Below, in pieces: positions 1 through 9,841 of a stretch of 64,000 bases of DNA; position 1 is the first letter of the stretch; the number at the start of each line of letters is the position of its first letter. Origin of the DNA: Pseudomonas sp. B21-040 (GTDB lineage Bacteria > Pseudomonadota > Gammaproteobacteria > Pseudomonadales > Pseudomonadaceae); assembly GCF_024748695.1 (NCBI RefSeq), contig NZ_CP087176.1:1357501-1421500 (forward strand), read 5' to 3'. The position numbers were made by a program, and so were the translations under genes. The notes below the pieces were generated by a model, which was not told where the DNA came from, did no database searches, and saw only the letters and a list, made by a program, of their open reading frames with translations.

Positions 1-2410
1 ACGGAACCATGGTGCCGGCGCTGTTGCGCACATACCATTTCTTCAGGTCTTCAGGGCTCATACGCGAGCCGGGCTGACCTTGCACGTAAACCTTCTTCAC
101 TCGACCACGATCGATGAAGTCGTTGACGTAGCTACTGCCCAGAGCAATCGACAGGGTGTTGTTGATGTCCGCGATGGTAATGCCCAGGGCACTGGCCTTC
201 TCGTCATCGATTTCCAGTTGGTATTGCGGTTCATCGTTCAGGCCGTTCGGACGCACCTGAGTCAGAATCTTGCTTTGCGCTGCCATGCCGAGGAACTGGT
301 TGCGCGCTTGCATCAGTTTTTCGTGACCGATACCGGCACGGTCTTGAAGGAACACGTCGAAACCGGTGGCGTTACCCAGTTCCAGTACCGCCGGTGGCGC
401 GAAGGCAAACACCATGGCATCACGGAAGGTGAAGAAGTGCTGCTGGGCACGGGCCGCCACCTTGAACACGTTGTTGTCGGCGTTACGCTCGTCCCATGGA
501 CGGAGCATGATGAACGCCATACCCGAGCTCTGGCCACGACCGGCGAAGTTGAAGCCGGTGACGGTAAACACCGAGTTCACCGCATCGCCTTCACCGCCAT
601 CCTTACCCGGACGCAACAGGAATTCACGCATCTCGTCCACGACCACCTGGGTGCGCTGGGAGGTCGAACCGGCCGGCGTCTGCACCTGGGCGAACAGTAC
701 GCCCTGGTCTTCTTCAGGCAGGAACGCCGTCGGGATACGGGTGAACAGCCAGATCATGCCGACAATGATGATGAGATAGGCCAGCAGGTACGGCGCCTTC
801 TGGGTGAGCATATTGCCCACGCCGCGCTCGTAGCTTTTGACGCCACGATCGAAGTTGCGGTTGAACCAGCCGAAGAAGCCGCGTTTTGGCATGCCGTGCT
901 CACCCTTGGGAATAGGCTTGAGCATGGTGGCGCAAAGCGCCGGGGTGAAAATCAGAGCAACCAGAACCGAGAGCGCCATGGCCGAAACGATGGTGATCGA
1001 AAATTGCTTGTAGATCACGCCGGTGGAGCCGCTGAAGAATGCCATCGGCAGCAGAACCGCCGACAGCACCAGGGCGATACCCACCAATGCACCCTGGATC
1101 TGCCCCATCGATTTCTTGGTGGCTTCCTTGGGCGACAGGCCTTCTTCACTCATCACCCGCTCGACGTTTTCCACTACAACGATGGCGTCGTCTACCAGCA
1201 AGCCGATGGCCAGGACCATACCGAACATGGTCAGGGTGTTGATGCTGAAACCGGCTGCCGCAAGGATGCCGAACGTCCCCAGCAACACCACCGGCACGGT
1301 CATCGTGGTGATGATGGTGGCGCGGAAGTTTTGCAGGAACAGGAACATCACCAGGAACACCAGTGCGACCGCTTCGACCAGGGTGTGAACCACGCCCTTG
1401 ATCGACTCGGTCACCACCGGAGTAGTGTCGTACGGGAACACCACTTCCATCCCTTGCGGGAAGAACGGCTTGAGGCTGTCGATGGTGGTGCGCAAGGCCT
1501 TGGCAGTATCGAGGGCGTTGGCGCCAGTGGCCAGCTTCACAGCCAGGCCGGACGCCGGAGCACCGTTGAACTGGGCGTTGATGCTGTAGTTTTCACCACC
1601 CAAACCGACATCGGCGACATCTTTCAAGCGAACCTGAGAGCCGTCCTTGTTGACCTTGAGCAGGATCTTGTCGAATTGCTCGGCGGTCTGCAGACGGGTC
1701 TTGCCGATAATCGTCGCGTTCAGCTGTGTGCCGGGCAGGGCAGGCAAGCCGCCGAGCTGGCCGGACGACACCTGGACGTTCTGCGCGGCGATGGCGGTTT
1801 TGACATCGATCGGGGTCAGGTTGAAGTTGTTCAACTTGGCCGGGTCGAGCCAGATACGCATGGCGTACTGGGAGCCGAATACCTGGAAGTCACCGACACC
1901 GGCGGTCCGCGAGATCGGGTCCTGCATGTTCGACACGATGTAGTTGGACAGGTCGTCCTTGGTCATGCTGCCGTCACGCGAGACCACACCGATCACCAAC
2001 AGGAAGTTCTTCACTGCCTTGGTCACGCGGATACCTTGCTGCTGTACTTCTTGCGGCAGCAGCGGGGTGGCCAGGTTCAGCTTGTTCTGGACCTGAACCT
2101 GCGCGGTATCGGAGTTGGTACCTTGCTCGAAGGTCGCGGTGATGGTCATGGTGCCGTCGGAGTTACTTTCCGAGGACACATATCGCAGGTGGTCGATACC
2201 GTTGAGCTGTTGCTCGATCACCTGCACCACGGTGTCCTGTACGGTTTGTGCCGAAGCACCCGGATAGGCAACGGAAATGGCGATGGCCGGAGGCGCAATG
2301 CTCGGGTATTGGTTGATCGGCAACTTGAGGATCGATAGAGCCCCGACCAGCATGATCACCAGGGCAATTACCCAGGCGAAAATCGGACGGTCGATAAAAA
2401 ATTTCGACAT
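1..2410 (-). CDS. emhB: RND multidrug efflux inner-membrane transporter (EmhB/TtgB/MexB type), C-terminus cut by window edge
   Basis: This is the proton-driven inner-membrane pump of a tripartite RND efflux complex, exporting hydrophobic drugs, solvents and aromatics. The reading frame starts at 2410 with [16 protein letters not shown], the classic HAE1-family N-terminus carrying TM1, and runs open to base 1. About 803 of the usual ~1,050 residues are visible. The proton-relay aspartate pair is seen in [16 protein letters not shown]. The start lies 3 nt after the stop of the adaptor gene, so the two are co-transcribed and probably translationally coupled. An outer-membrane channel gene (emhC/ttgC) would be expected just past the left edge. 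The Emh name is preferred because the rest of the window points to the P. fluorescens group; TtgB and MexB are the orthologous names elsewhere. Confidence 0.95.
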   Translation of the reverse strand, partial: MSKFFIDRPIFAWVIALVIMLVGALSILKLPINQYPSIAPPAIAISVAYPGASAQTVQDTVVQVIEQQLNGIDHLRYVSSESNSDGTMTITATFEQGTNSDTAQVQVQNKLNLATPLLPQEVQQQGIRVTKAVKNFLLVIGVVSRDGSMTKDDLSNYIVSNMQDPISRTAGVGDFQVFGSQYAMRIWLDPAKLNNFNLTPIDVKTAIAAQNVQVSSGQLGGLPALPGTQLNATIIGKTRLQTAEQFDKILLKVNKDGSQVRLKDVADVGLGGENYSINAQFNGAPASGLAVKLATGANALDTAKALRTTIDSLKPFFPQGMEVVFPYDTTPVVTESIKGVVHTLVEAVALVFLVMFLFLQNFRATIITTMTVPVVLLGTFGILAAAGFSINTLTMFGMVLAIGLLVDDAIVVVENVERVMSEEGLSPKEATKKSMGQIQGALVGIALVLSAVLLPMAFFSGSTGVIYKQFSITIVSAMALSVLVALIFTPALCATMLKPIPKGEHGMPKRGFFGWFNRNFDRGVKSYERGVGNMLTQKAPYLLAYLIIIVGMIWLFTRIPTAFLPEEDQGVLFAQVQTPAGSTSQRTQVVVDEMREFLLRPGKDGGEGDAVNSVFTVTGFNFAGRGQSSGMAFIMLRPWDERNADNNVFKVAARAQQHFFTFRDAMVFAFAPPAVLELGNATGFDVFLQDRAGIGHEKLMQARNQFLGMAAQSKILTQVRPNGLNDEPQYQLEIDDEKASALGITIADINNTLSIALGSSYVNDFIDRGRVKKVYVQGQPGSRMSPEDLKKWYVRNSAGTMVP

Positions 2411-2413
2411 GGG

Positions 2414-3571
2414 TTACTCCCCTTTGCCGCTGGACGCCTTATCAGCTGTCTGTGCGGGGGCCGGGTTCTTTGTGCCAACGTTAGTCGCTTCACTGGCTTT
2501 GACTTCGATGCCAGGTTTGACGAATTGCAGCCCTTCGGTGATCAGGCGATCGCCTGCCTTCAAGCCATCTTCGATCAGCCATTGGTTGCCGACGGTGCGG
2601 TTGGCCTTGAGCTGACGCAGCTCGACTTTGTTGTCAGGACCAACGACCAGAGCGGTCGGGGTGCCTTTGAGGTCGCGCGTCACGCCTTGTTGCGGGGCCA
2701 GGATTGCTGCGGCGTTCACACCGGCCAACAATTGCGCGTGCACGAACATGCCCGGCAGCAGGGTGTGGTCAGGGTTGGGGAACACGGCGCGCAGGGTGAC
2801 GGAACCTGTTGTCTGGTCAACCGAGACTTCGGAGAACTCGAGCTTGCCGTCCAGCTTGTACTCGCTGCCGTCTTCGAGGGTCAGCTTGACCTTCGCCGCG
2901 TTGTCGCCCGACTTTTGCAGGCGACCGCTTTCCAGTTCGCGGCGCAGTTGCAGCAACTCCACCGAAGACTGCGTCACGTCGACGTAGATCGGATCGAGTT
3001 GCTGGATCACCGCCATCGGGTCGGCCTGGCCGCTGGTGACCAGCGCGCCCTCGGTCACATTTGAGCGACCGATACGACCGGTGAGCGGCGCGTAAACCTT
3101 GGTGTAGCGCACGTTGATCTGGGCCGTTTGCAGGGCCGCTTCCGATTGCATCCGGTTAGACACGGCGGTGTCGTATTCCTGGCGGCTCACGGCTTGTTCG
3201 TTGACCAGTTGCTTGTAGCGGTCCGCGATCGACTTGGTCTGTTGCAGGTTGGCTTCTGCGCTTTTCAGCGTGGCGTCATAGACCGACGAATCGATTTGGT
3301 ACAGCTGCTGGCCAATCTTGACGTCGCCGCCTTCCTTGAACATGCGCTTGAGAATGATGCCGTTCACCTGAGGGCGAACTTCGGCGATGCGGTACGCGCT
3401 GGTACGACCCGGAAGATCGGACGTCAGGGTGAAGGCTTGAGGTTGCAGGGTAACGACGCCGACCTGAGGAGGCGGTGCGGCTGGTGGCGCTTCTTCCTTT
3501 TTGCATCCGCTGAGCAGCGATGCCAAGGCGACGGCAGTGACCAGAGCGGTAACAGCTGGCTTGAATTGCAT
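2414..3571 (-). CDS. emhA: RND efflux periplasmic adaptor (membrane fusion) lipoprotein
   Basis: This 385-residue membrane fusion protein bridges the inner-membrane pump and the outer-membrane channel. It starts with a lipoprotein signal (lipobox LLSGC, Cys at about 23) followed by a charged and proline-rich linker. It has the usual order of biotinyl-lipoyl domain, alpha-helical hairpin (about residues 95-165, with SIADRYKQLVNEQAVSRQEYD), second lipoyl half (VYAPLTGRIGRSNVTEGALV) and beta-barrel. Length and motifs agree with MexA/TtgA/EmhA. It is the first gene of the pump operon and is transcribed divergently from the TetR regulator at 3837. The C-terminal tail is Ala/Lys-rich and low complexity, as is common in this family. 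Confidence 0.95.
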   Translation of the reverse strand: MQFKPAVTALVTAVALASLLSGCKKEEAPPAAPPPQVGVVTLQPQAFTLTSDLPGRTSAYRIAEVRPQVNGIILKRMFKEGGDVKIGQQLYQIDSSVYDATLKSAEANLQQTKSIADRYKQLVNEQAVSRQEYDTAVSNRMQSEAALQTAQINVRYTKVYAPLTGRIGRSNVTEGALVTSGQADPMAVIQQLDPIYVDVTQSSVELLQLRRELESGRLQKSGDNAAKVKLTLEDGSEYKLDGKLEFSEVSVDQTTGSVTLRAVFPNPDHTLLPGMFVHAQLLAGVNAAAILAPQQGVTRDLKGTPTALVVGPDNKVELRQLKANRTVGNQWLIEDGLKAGDRLITEGLQFVKPGIEVKASEATNVGTKNPAPAQTADKASSGKGE

Positions 3572-3660
3572 GAAAATCCTCGGGTCAGGCGCGCATCATG
3601 CGCACTAGAAAGGTGGAAGGTTAAAAATAGGGTGCTGAGTGGATAAGTAGCTTGCTAAGG

Positions 3661-3690
3661 AATATACTTACGTTCATGGTTGTTTGTAAA
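3661..3690. promoter_or_regulatory. TtgR/EmhR-type operator between emhA and emhR
   Basis: Read on the minus strand, this stretch contains TTTACAAACAACCATGAA followed by CGTAAGTATATT. It is a pseudopalindrome (TACAAACA.. / ..CGTAAGTA) almost identical to the operator recalled from the ttgR-ttgA intergenic region of Pseudomonas putida, which TtgR binds and releases on contact with drugs or flavonoids. Its place in the 265-nt divergent spacer fits autoregulation of emhR plus repression of emhAB. The match is from memory of the published operator, not from an alignment. Confidence 0.8.
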
Positions 3691-3836
3691 CACCTTGGCT
3701 GCGTACCCGATTCATTACAAAAGCCGTTCAAAGCTTCGAATTGTAAGACGGGGACTGCGCCCAAGAGCGCTCGCTCCACTTTTATTCAGCTGATGTTCAG
3801 ACATCGCTGAAGCATCCTGATTGAGGTTTTACTGCC

Positions 3837-4469
3837 ATGGTCCGTCGTACCAAAGAGGAAGCTCAAGAAACCCGCAGCCAGATACTTGAAGCGGCAGAGA
3901 AAGCCTTTTATGAAAGGGGCGTGGCGCGCACGACGCTGGCGGACATCGCTACCCTGGCCGGCGTGACTCGCGGTGCTATCTACTGGCATTTCAGCAACAA
4001 GGCCGATCTGGTGCAGGCCATGTTGGATACCTTGCATGAGCCACTGGATGAATTGGCCAGGGCCAGTGAAAGCGAAGAGGAACTCGATCCGCTGGGCTGC
4101 ATGCGCAAGCTGCTGATTCATTTGTTTCATCAAATTGCACTGGACCCGAAAACCCGACGCATTAATGAGATTTTGTTTCATAAGTGCGAATTCACCGATG
4201 AAATGTGTGACCTGCGTCAGCAGCGTCGAACGGCCAGCCTTGATTGCAATGTGCGCATCAGCCTGGCCCTGAGTAATGCCGTGAATCGGGGGCAAATGCC
4301 CGAAGACCTTGACACGGCGCGCGCTGCCATCAGCCTGCACGCTTACATCGATGGCATCCTGTACCAGTGGTTGCTGGCGCCCGACAGTTTTCAATTGCAC
4401 ACCGAAGCCGAACGCTGGGTCGAGGCCGGGCTGGACATGCTGCGCTTGAGCCCAAGCCTGTGCAAATGA
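3837..4469 (+). CDS. emhR: TetR-family repressor of the RND pump (EmhR/TtgR/MexR2-like)
   Basis: This 210-residue TetR regulator has exactly the size of TtgR. The DNA-binding domain occupies about residues 11-57, with the helix-turn-helix in [20 protein letters not shown]. The C-terminal half is the helical ligand-binding and dimer domain typical of the AcrR/TtgR subfamily (PF08361). The gene diverges from emhA, and a recognisable operator lies between them, so it probably represses the pump and itself until a hydrophobic drug binds. An intrinsic terminator shared with the convergent ene-reductase follows about 190 nt downstream. Confidence 0.92.
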   Translation: MVRRTKEEAQETRSQILEAAEKAFYERGVARTTLADIATLAGVTRGAIYWHFSNKADLVQAMLDTLHEPLDELARASESEEELDPLGCMRKLLIHLFHQIALDPKTRRINEILFHKCEFTDEMCDLRQQRRTASLDCNVRISLALSNAVNRGQMPEDLDTARAAISLHAYIDGILYQWLLAPDSFQLHTEAERWVEAGLDMLRLSPSLCK

Positions 4470-4662
4470 AACAAAAGTCAGTCATTGGCTTCGTTTGTAT
4501 CAACGATCAAGGCGGGCGCTGAATCCTTCGCCGGCTCGATTTATGGCCAGGGGTGCTTTTATATACGGACGCTCGCCAGGTTGACAGGTAGCGAGCTACG
4601 TATTTTGTAGGGAAATTGTGTCTTGGGTGTGAATGAGCGTGAGCACTCCACTCCTAAAACCC

Positions 4663-4694
4663 AAAAGCCCCGACTCTCACGAGTCGGGGCTTTT
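4663..4694. terminator. Bidirectional intrinsic terminator between emhR and xenB
   Basis: A perfect 14-nt inverted repeat (AAAAGCCCCGACTC / GAGTCGGGGCTTTT) with a TCAC loop gives a GC-rich stem with an A-tract on one side and a T-tract on the other. It lies between two convergent genes and can work in both directions. Confidence 0.9.
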
Positions 4695-4713
4695 GCATTT
4701 CAATGGCTAACGT

Positions 4714-5763
4714 TTACAGCGTCGGATAGTCGATGTAGCCAACCGCGCCTTTGCCGTAGAACAACTCCGGACGCGCTTCGTTCAGCGGCGCGTCGGCCTT
4801 CAAGCGGGCAGGCAAGTCAGGGTTGGCAATGAACGGCACACCGAAGGCGACCGCATCGGCCTTGCCGCTGGCCAGCCACGCGTTGGCGCTGTCCTTGGTG
4901 AAGCGTTCGTTGATGATGTACGGGCCGCCGAACGCTTCTTTCAATTGTGGACCGAGGCTGTCGCCGGCTTCTTTTTCGCGCGAGCAGATGAACGCGATAC
5001 CGCGCTTGCCCAGTTCGCGGGCGACGTAGGTGAAGGTTTCTGCCAGGTTGTCGTCGCCCATGTCATGGGAATCGGCGCGCGGTGCCAGGTGCACACCGAC
5101 ACGGCCGGCGCCCCAGACTTCGATGGCCGCGTCGGTCACTTCCAGCAGCAGGCGCGCACGGTTTTCCAGGGAGCCGCCGTAATTGTCAGTGCGCTGGTTG
5201 GTGCTGCTTTGCAGGAACTGGTCGAGCAGGTAACCGTTGGCACCGTGGATCTCGACACCGTCAAAACCAGCGGCTTTGGCGTTCTCGGCGCCGGTGCGGT
5301 AAGCGTCGACGATGTCGGCGATTTCTGCGGTTTCCAGGGCACGCGGCGTCGGGTAGTCAGCCAATGGGCGAACCAGGCTGACGTGGCCTTTAGGCTGGAT
5401 GGCGCTCGGTGCGACCGGTGCTTCGCCGTTCAGGTACGAGGAGTGCGAAACCCGGCCGACGTGCCACAGTTGCAGGAAGATCTTGCCGCCCGCGCCGTGG
5501 ATTGCCTTGGTCACGTTGGCCCAGCCACGTACCTGGTCGTTGGACCAGATGCCCGGGGTGTCCGGGTAGCCGACGCCCATTGGCGTGACCGAGGTGGCTT
5601 CGCTGAGGATCAGGCCCGCGGAGGCGCGCTGGACGTAGTATTCGGCCATCAGCGCGTTCGGCACGCGGCCTTCGTCGGCGCGGCAGCGGGTCAGCGGTGC
5701 CATGATGATGCGGTTGGCCAACTCAACGTCGCCCAGTTTGATCGGATCGAAAATAGTCGTCAT
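4714..5763 (-). CDS. xenB: Old Yellow Enzyme family ene-reductase / xenobiotic reductase (XenB/NemA-like)
   Basis: This 349-residue FMN- and NAD(P)H-dependent TIM-barrel enzyme of the NemA/XenB branch reduces activated C=C bonds, N-ethylmaleimide and nitro or nitrate-ester compounds. Visible signatures are MAPLTRCRAD near the N-terminus (FMN contacts), HGANGYLLDQFL with the substrate-binding His173/Asn176 pair, and NQRTDNYGGSLENR. It is the last gene of an apparent three-gene operon (ArsR regulator, MFS transporter, ene-reductase), lying 21 nt after the MFS stop. The context suggests detoxification of electrophiles. The XenB name rests on overall similarity to the P. fluorescens enzyme; generic NemA is the alternative. 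Confidence 0.9.
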   Translation of the reverse strand: MTTIFDPIKLGDVELANRIIMAPLTRCRADEGRVPNALMAEYYVQRASAGLILSEATSVTPMGVGYPDTPGIWSNDQVRGWANVTKAIHGAGGKIFLQLWHVGRVSHSSYLNGEAPVAPSAIQPKGHVSLVRPLADYPTPRALETAEIADIVDAYRTGAENAKAAGFDGVEIHGANGYLLDQFLQSSTNQRTDNYGGSLENRARLLLEVTDAAIEVWGAGRVGVHLAPRADSHDMGDDNLAETFTYVARELGKRGIAFICSREKEAGDSLGPQLKEAFGGPYIINERFTKDSANAWLASGKADAVAFGVPFIANPDLPARLKADAPLNEARPELFYGKGAVGYIDYPTL

Positions 5764-5784
5764 GAAGTAGCTCTCTTATGGAGA

Positions 5785-6951
5785 TCAGTTGGTAGCAGGT
5801 GCCAGTTCGGGATTGCCGCTCTGACGGAAAGTAATCAGGGTCACCAGCAGGGCGAGTACCGCCAGTGCCGCTGCGGCGAGTGGCACGCTGGTCAGGCCGA
5901 AGCCGTGGGCGATGACGCTGCCGCCGACCCAGGCACCGAGTGCGTTGCCGATGTTGAAAGCGCCGATGTTCAGGGTCGACACCAGGTTGGGTGCCGCTTT
6001 GCCGAAGGTCACCACGTTCACTTGCAGGGCGGGTACGGCGGCAAAACACGCCGTGGCCCAGAGGAACAGGGTGATTTCGGTCGGGATCAGCGCAACGCTG
6101 GTCCACGTCAGTACGGTGGAGACCACGGCCATGGTGATGAACACGCCGATCAGCGTCGCGGCCATGCCTTTGTCAGCCAGTTTGCCGCCGATGATATTGC
6201 CGACGGTCAGGCCCAGGCCGATGAGCATCAGGGTCCAGGTCACGCCACGGGGCGAGACGTCGGTGACTTCGCCCAGCAGCGGTGCGACGTAAGTGAAGAG
6301 GGTGAAGACTGAGGCAGCGAACAGCGCTGTCATGCTCAGGGACAACCAGATCCCGGCGCCCTTGAGGGCTGCGAGCTCGGTGCGCATGTCGAGTTTTTCT
6401 TCGTCGCGCTTGGCCGGCAGGAAGCGGATCAGGCCGATCAGGGCAATGACACCGATCACGGTCACAGCCCAGAAAGTCGAACGCCAGCCGGCTTGCTGAC
6501 CCAGCGCAGTACCCAGCGGCACACCGAGCACGTTTGCCAGGGTCAGACCGGTGAACATCAACGCCACGGCCGACGCACGTTTGTTGGCCGGCACCAGGCC
6601 TGCTGCCACCACCGAACCGATACCGAAAAAGGCACCGTGGCAGAGCGCGGTGACGACTCGCGCAAACATCAACACGTTGTAGTCACTGGCCAGGGCGCAG
6701 AGCAAGTTGCCGATGATGAAAATGCCCATCAACGCGATCAGCGCAGCCTTGCGCGGCAGCCTGGCGGTGGCCAGTGCCATGAACGGCGCACCAATGGCCA
6801 CGCCCAAGGCGTAACCGGTCACCAACCAGCCGGCGCCGGGGATCGACACGCCGAGATCCGCCGCCACGTCGGGCAGCAGGCCCATGATGACGAATTCGGT
6901 GGTGCCGATGGCGAAGGCGCTCAAGGCCAGGATGAGGAGCGAGAGGGGCAT
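5785..6951 (-). CDS. MFS transporter, DHA1 / AraJ-YdhP-like
   Basis: This 388-residue protein with about 12 predicted membrane segments starts MPLSLLILALSAFAIGTTEF, the typical N-terminus of the AraJ/YdhP/Bcr-like DHA1 exporters (motif AIGTTEFVIMGLLPDVA). The central cytoplasmic loop (about residues 188-205, PAKRDEEKLDMRTEL) separates the two six-helix halves. It lies between an ArsR-type regulator and an ene-reductase on the same strand with short gaps (35 and 21 nt). Export of the electrophile or of its reduced product is the likely role. The substrate cannot be read from sequence. Confidence 0.9.
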   Translation of the reverse strand: MPLSLLILALSAFAIGTTEFVIMGLLPDVAADLGVSIPGAGWLVTGYALGVAIGAPFMALATARLPRKAALIALMGIFIIGNLLCALASDYNVLMFARVVTALCHGAFFGIGSVVAAGLVPANKRASAVALMFTGLTLANVLGVPLGTALGQQAGWRSTFWAVTVIGVIALIGLIRFLPAKRDEEKLDMRTELAALKGAGIWLSLSMTALFAASVFTLFTYVAPLLGEVTDVSPRGVTWTLMLIGLGLTVGNIIGGKLADKGMAATLIGVFITMAVVSTVLTWTSVALIPTEITLFLWATACFAAVPALQVNVVTFGKAAPNLVSTLNIGAFNIGNALGAWVGGSVIAHGFGLTSVPLAAAALAVLALLVTLITFRQSGNPELAPATN

Positions 6952-6986
6952 TGTTGAATTCCTTTTGGGCTGGCTGACGTTAAGGG

Positions 6987-7289
6987 TCAGAGCTCTTTAC
7001 TGAAGGTTTTGAGGAACTCCTGAATGGTTTCCTCATTACGTTTGAAAAAATGCCACTGGCCGACTTTGCGGCTGCTGATCAGGCCGGCGCGTTGCAGGGT
7101 GGCCAGGTGCGCGGACACCGTGGACTGCGACAGGCCGCAACGTTGATCGATCTGCCCGGCGCAAACGCCGTGCTCGTTGCTGTGGGACTGGTCAGGGAAT
7201 TCGACGGTCGGGTCTTTGAGCCAGTGCAGGATTTCTCGCCGTACCGGGTGTGCCAGGGCTTTTATTATTTCGTCGAGGTCAAGGTTCAT
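6987..7289 (-). CDS. ArsR-family winged-helix transcriptional regulator
   Basis: This 100-residue ArsR/SmtB fold protein has the ALAHPVRREILHWL helix and a recognition region CGLSQSTVSAHLATLQRAGLI. It lacks a classical metal-binding ELCVCDL motif but has two cysteines (Cys43 and Cys51) flanking the recognition helix. Because it heads an operon with an MFS exporter and an ene-reductase, thiol-based sensing of electrophiles is a reasonable inference. Three copies of a ~21-nt repeat lie just upstream and are its likely operators. Confidence 0.9.
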   Translation of the reverse strand: MNLDLDEIIKALAHPVRREILHWLKDPTVEFPDQSHSNEHGVCAGQIDQRCGLSQSTVSAHLATLQRAGLISSRKVGQWHFFKRNEETIQEFLKTFSKEL

Positions 7290-7307
7290 GGTCGGGGGCT
7301 CGTGATG

Positions 7308-7408
7308 TGTAAAACGCTATATCGCGATGAAGCGAACTTTAAATCGGTATTTCGCGATATACCAATACGCATTCGATCTGATGACCGTGTAAATCGGTAT
7401 ATCGGGTT
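7308..7408. promoter_or_regulatory. Triple repeat in the divergent arsR / acpH promoter region
   Basis: Three related 21-nt units occur at 7308-7328 (TGTAAAACGCTATATCGCGAT), 7338-7358 and 7388-7408, with core TNTAAATCGGTATNTCG. The second and third share TAAATCGGTAT exactly. Unit starts are 30 and 50 nt apart, close to whole helical turns. The array sits between the ArsR-type regulator (minus) and acpH (plus). It is most simply read as the regulator's operator sites. Confidence 0.6.
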
Positions 7409-7460
7409 ATAACGATACGTTGGGTGTAAAGAAACAAAGGCGCAGTGCTAAGCTGCGCCC

Positions 7461-8030
7461 ATGAACTATCTCGCACATCTTCACCTTGGTGGCCAGCGTC
7501 CCGGCCAATTGCTCGGCAGTCTGTATGGCGATTTCGTCAAAGGACGGTTGCAGGGGCAGTTTGAACCCGATGTCGAAGCAGCCATCCAGCTGCATCGCAG
7601 CATTGACGTGTTTACGGATCGCCATCCGCTGGTGGATGCCTCGTTGTCGCGGTTCTCCACGACGCGCCGGCGTTACGCCGGGATCGTGCTCGATGTGTTT
7701 TTCGACCATTGCCTGGCACGGGACTGGACGCTATACGCCGATCGGCCGCTGGAACTGTTCACGTCAGATGTGTACCGGATACTGACCGCCGAGCCGCAAT
7801 TGCCGGAACGCCTGGCCAGGATCGCACCGCACATGGTGGCCAATGACTGGTTGGGTTCTTACCGGGAATTCGAGGTGCTGGAGCAGGTGCTGCGGGGGAT
7901 TTCTCAGCGGTTGACCCGACCTGAGGAACTGGCGGGGGCGATGCAGGAATTGCGACGGTTGTATGAACCGTTGAGCGAGGACTTCAGGTTGTTCTACCCA
8001 CAACTCCAGGATTTCGCCCAAAACCGCTGA
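7461..8030 (+). CDS. acpH: Acyl-carrier-protein phosphodiesterase AcpH (DUF479)
   Basis: This 189-residue HD-like phosphodiesterase removes 4'-phosphopantetheine from holo-ACP. It starts MNYLAHLHLG, the hallmark N-terminus of the family, and retains GSLYGDFVKG, LHRSIDVFTDRHP and VLDVFFDHCLARDW, which carry the conserved His/Asp metal ligands. The length is normal for YajB/AcpH. It is monocistronic, divergent from the ArsR regulator, and followed by a REPIN. Confidence 0.9.
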   Translation: MNYLAHLHLGGQRPGQLLGSLYGDFVKGRLQGQFEPDVEAAIQLHRSIDVFTDRHPLVDASLSRFSTTRRRYAGIVLDVFFDHCLARDWTLYADRPLELFTSDVYRILTAEPQLPERLARIAPHMVANDWLGSYREFEVLEQVLRGISQRLTRPEELAGAMQELRRLYEPLSEDFRLFYPQLQDFAQNR

Positions 8031-8040
8031 CACAAATTTT

Positions 8041-8127
8041 GTAGGAGCAGAGCTTGCTCGCGATGAACGATAACGCGGTCATCAGTCAAACCGCGGTGCC
8101 CCAATCGCGAGCAAGCTTTGCTCCTAC
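8041..8127. repeat. REPIN (paired inverted REP) downstream of acpH
   Basis: The left arm GTAGGAGCAGAGCTTGCTCG (continuing CGAT) is mirrored by ATCGCGAGCAAGCTTTGCTCCTAC at the right, with about 40 nt between. It lies between the convergent acpH and olsA genes. Confidence 0.9.
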
Positions 8128-8137
8128 AGAAAAGCGG

Positions 8138-8935
8138 TTAGGCGGCGATCAGTTCGCCAGCACGACGCGGTTCGGCAGGTTTCGCCACTTCACCAAACAA
8201 CGCCTTCTGCACCGCCTGCTGCGCTTCGAACGCCAGCGCCGCGCGCTCGCGACCTTCGCAAGCAATCGGCTTGAGCAGGTGAATCTCCACATCCCCCCGG
8301 TCGTTGGCGAACAAACGCATCAAGTGCGAGAGCAAATCATCATCGCCAATGAACGGTGCCAGCGTGTCGAGTTGACCGTCACGCAGGTAACGGATCGCCA
8401 CCGGTTGCATTTGCACCTCGGAATCAATCGCCGCTGACAGCAAGCGACCATGGAAGGTGCGCAGCGAACGGCCATCGGTGGTGGTGCCTTCCGGGAACAT
8501 CAACAGCGGATGCGCTTGTTCCAGGTGGCGGGTCATTTGTTTGCGGATCAACTGGCTGTCACCCGAGCCACGACGGATAAACAGACTGCCGGCCTTGGCT
8601 GCCAACCAACCGGCGACCGGCCAGGTGCGCACTTCGGCCTTGGACAGAAACGACAGCGGCGTAAGCATGCCCAGCAGCGGGATGTCGGTCCAGGACACGT
8701 GATTGCTGACCCAGAGCATCGGTTGCTTGGGCAGTTCACCATGAACGGTGACCTGGAAGGGCAGGGCATTGCTCAACCGCGCCATGAAAAATCGCGACCA
8801 GCGCTGGCGGCGGACCATCGAATGGGCGATGCCCATACGCTCGAAAGCCCCAAATATACTGGCCATGCTCAAACCCAGTGCGACCACGACAAGCACTCGC
8901 GCAATCCGCGCGTACACCCGCAAACGGATCATCAC
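8138..8935 (-). CDS. olsA: Lyso-ornithine lipid O-acyltransferase (PlsC-family acyltransferase)
   Basis: This 265-residue membrane-associated acyltransferase of the PlsC superfamily has the HX4D catalytic motif at residues 79-84 (NHVSWTD) and the acceptor-binding motif FPEGTT at 147-152. An N-terminal hydrophobic segment (about residues 10-30) anchors it. It overlaps the preceding olsB gene by 4 nt (ATGA), so the pair is translationally coupled. In this context it probably adds the second acyl chain to lyso-ornithine lipid. A general 1-acylglycerol-3-phosphate acyltransferase role is the alternative if the pairing is ignored. Confidence 0.88.
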   Translation of the reverse strand: MMIRLRVYARIARVLVVVALGLSMASIFGAFERMGIAHSMVRRQRWSRFFMARLSNALPFQVTVHGELPKQPMLWVSNHVSWTDIPLLGMLTPLSFLSKAEVRTWPVAGWLAAKAGSLFIRRGSGDSQLIRKQMTRHLEQAHPLLMFPEGTTTDGRSLRTFHGRLLSAAIDSEVQMQPVAIRYLRDGQLDTLAPFIGDDDLLSHLMRLFANDRGDVEIHLLKPIACEGRERAALAFEAQQAVQKALFGEVAKPAEPRRAGELIAA

Positions 8936-9687
8936 ATGGCCGCCTTGAAGTGCTTGGCGTAACGCGGGCAGAGTTCATCGCGCTTGAGCAGGATGAAGAC
9001 ATCGGCCACCTGGAAGTCTTCGTCCCAGCACGGCTCGCCGCAGATTTTCGCGCCCAGGCGCATGTAGGCCTTGAGGAGCGGGGGCATTTCGGCGATGACG
9101 TTGGAAGGAATATCCAGGGTCGGCAGTGGCTTTTTCGGTTCGGCGCGCAGGTGTTCGGTGCACAGGTAGCGTTCGCGCAAACGCTGCATGATCGCGTGGG
9201 CCTGGATGCCGCCGTCCTGCATTGGAATGCTCGCGCAGCCCATCAAATAGCTGTAGCCGCCCTGATTCAACACCTCGGCCAGTTCGCCCCACAGCACCGC
9301 GATGGTGCCGCCGTTGCGGTACGCCGGGTCGACACAGGTGCGGCCGATTTCCAGAATCGGGCCTTTGAGGTGAACCAGGCCATGCAGGCTGAATTCTTCT
9401 TCGCTGTAGAACTTGCCCAGGCTGCTGGCCGCCGTGTGATCGAGTAAACGTGTGGTCGCCACCAGACGTCCGGTGTTCAAGTCACGCACGCCAATGTGGG
9501 CGCAGTGAACATCATAGTCATCCATGTCCAGACCCAACTCTGCGCCCTTCAGCTTGGCGTTGAACTCGCCGCTGAACACGTTGAAGCGTAAGGCCTGGGC
9601 TTCCTGCAAGGCTTGGCTGCCGATCAGGCGTTCGGCTTGCAGGCGGCGGTCGTTGCCGGTGTCGCGGATGCGGGCGATCTGAGTCAT
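8932..9687 (-). CDS. olsB: L-ornithine N-alpha-acyltransferase (GNAT family)
   Basis: This 251-residue protein transfers a 3-hydroxyacyl group from ACP to ornithine, the first step of phosphorus-free ornithine lipid synthesis. Family features are [13 protein letters not shown], the acyl-binding core [21 protein letters not shown] and [13 protein letters not shown]. It is coupled to olsA by a 4-nt overlap. Phosphate limitation commonly induces this pair in other bacteria, but no clear Pho box was identified in the 150 nt upstream. Confidence 0.9.
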   Translation of the reverse strand: MTQIARIRDTGNDRRLQAERLIGSQALQEAQALRFNVFSGEFNAKLKGAELGLDMDDYDVHCAHIGVRDLNTGRLVATTRLLDHTAASSLGKFYSEEEFSLHGLVHLKGPILEIGRTCVDPAYRNGGTIAVLWGELAEVLNQGGYSYLMGCASIPMQDGGIQAHAIMQRLRERYLCTEHLRAEPKKPLPTLDIPSNVIAEMPPLLKAYMRLGAKICGEPCWDEDFQVADVFILLKRDELCPRYAKHFKAAM

Positions 9688-9841
9688 GGCGATTCTCCGT
9701 GCGGGCTGCTCACCCGTCTTGGGTTACAGCGGATCGACTTTCTTTATGCAGCCGTTTTGTGCAAGGTCAGGCTATGTAGCCCCGGTGTCATCGCCATTAA
9801 GCTTTGGTGATGCTTATATGACAGCCCACGAGGAGCCTCTT

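Noticed and set aside
80..2338. Long plus-strand open frame of 752 codons
   Set aside because: It is antisense to the clearly coding RND transporter and has a His/Arg/Gln-rich composition typical of a shadow of GC-rich coding DNA.
4945..6312. Plus-strand open frame of 455 codons across xenB and the MFS gene
   Set aside because: It crosses two well-supported minus-strand genes and matches no family.
8041..8127. REP palindromes as possible CRISPR repeats
   Set aside because: They are single or paired inverted units scattered between genes, without regular spacers or cas genes.
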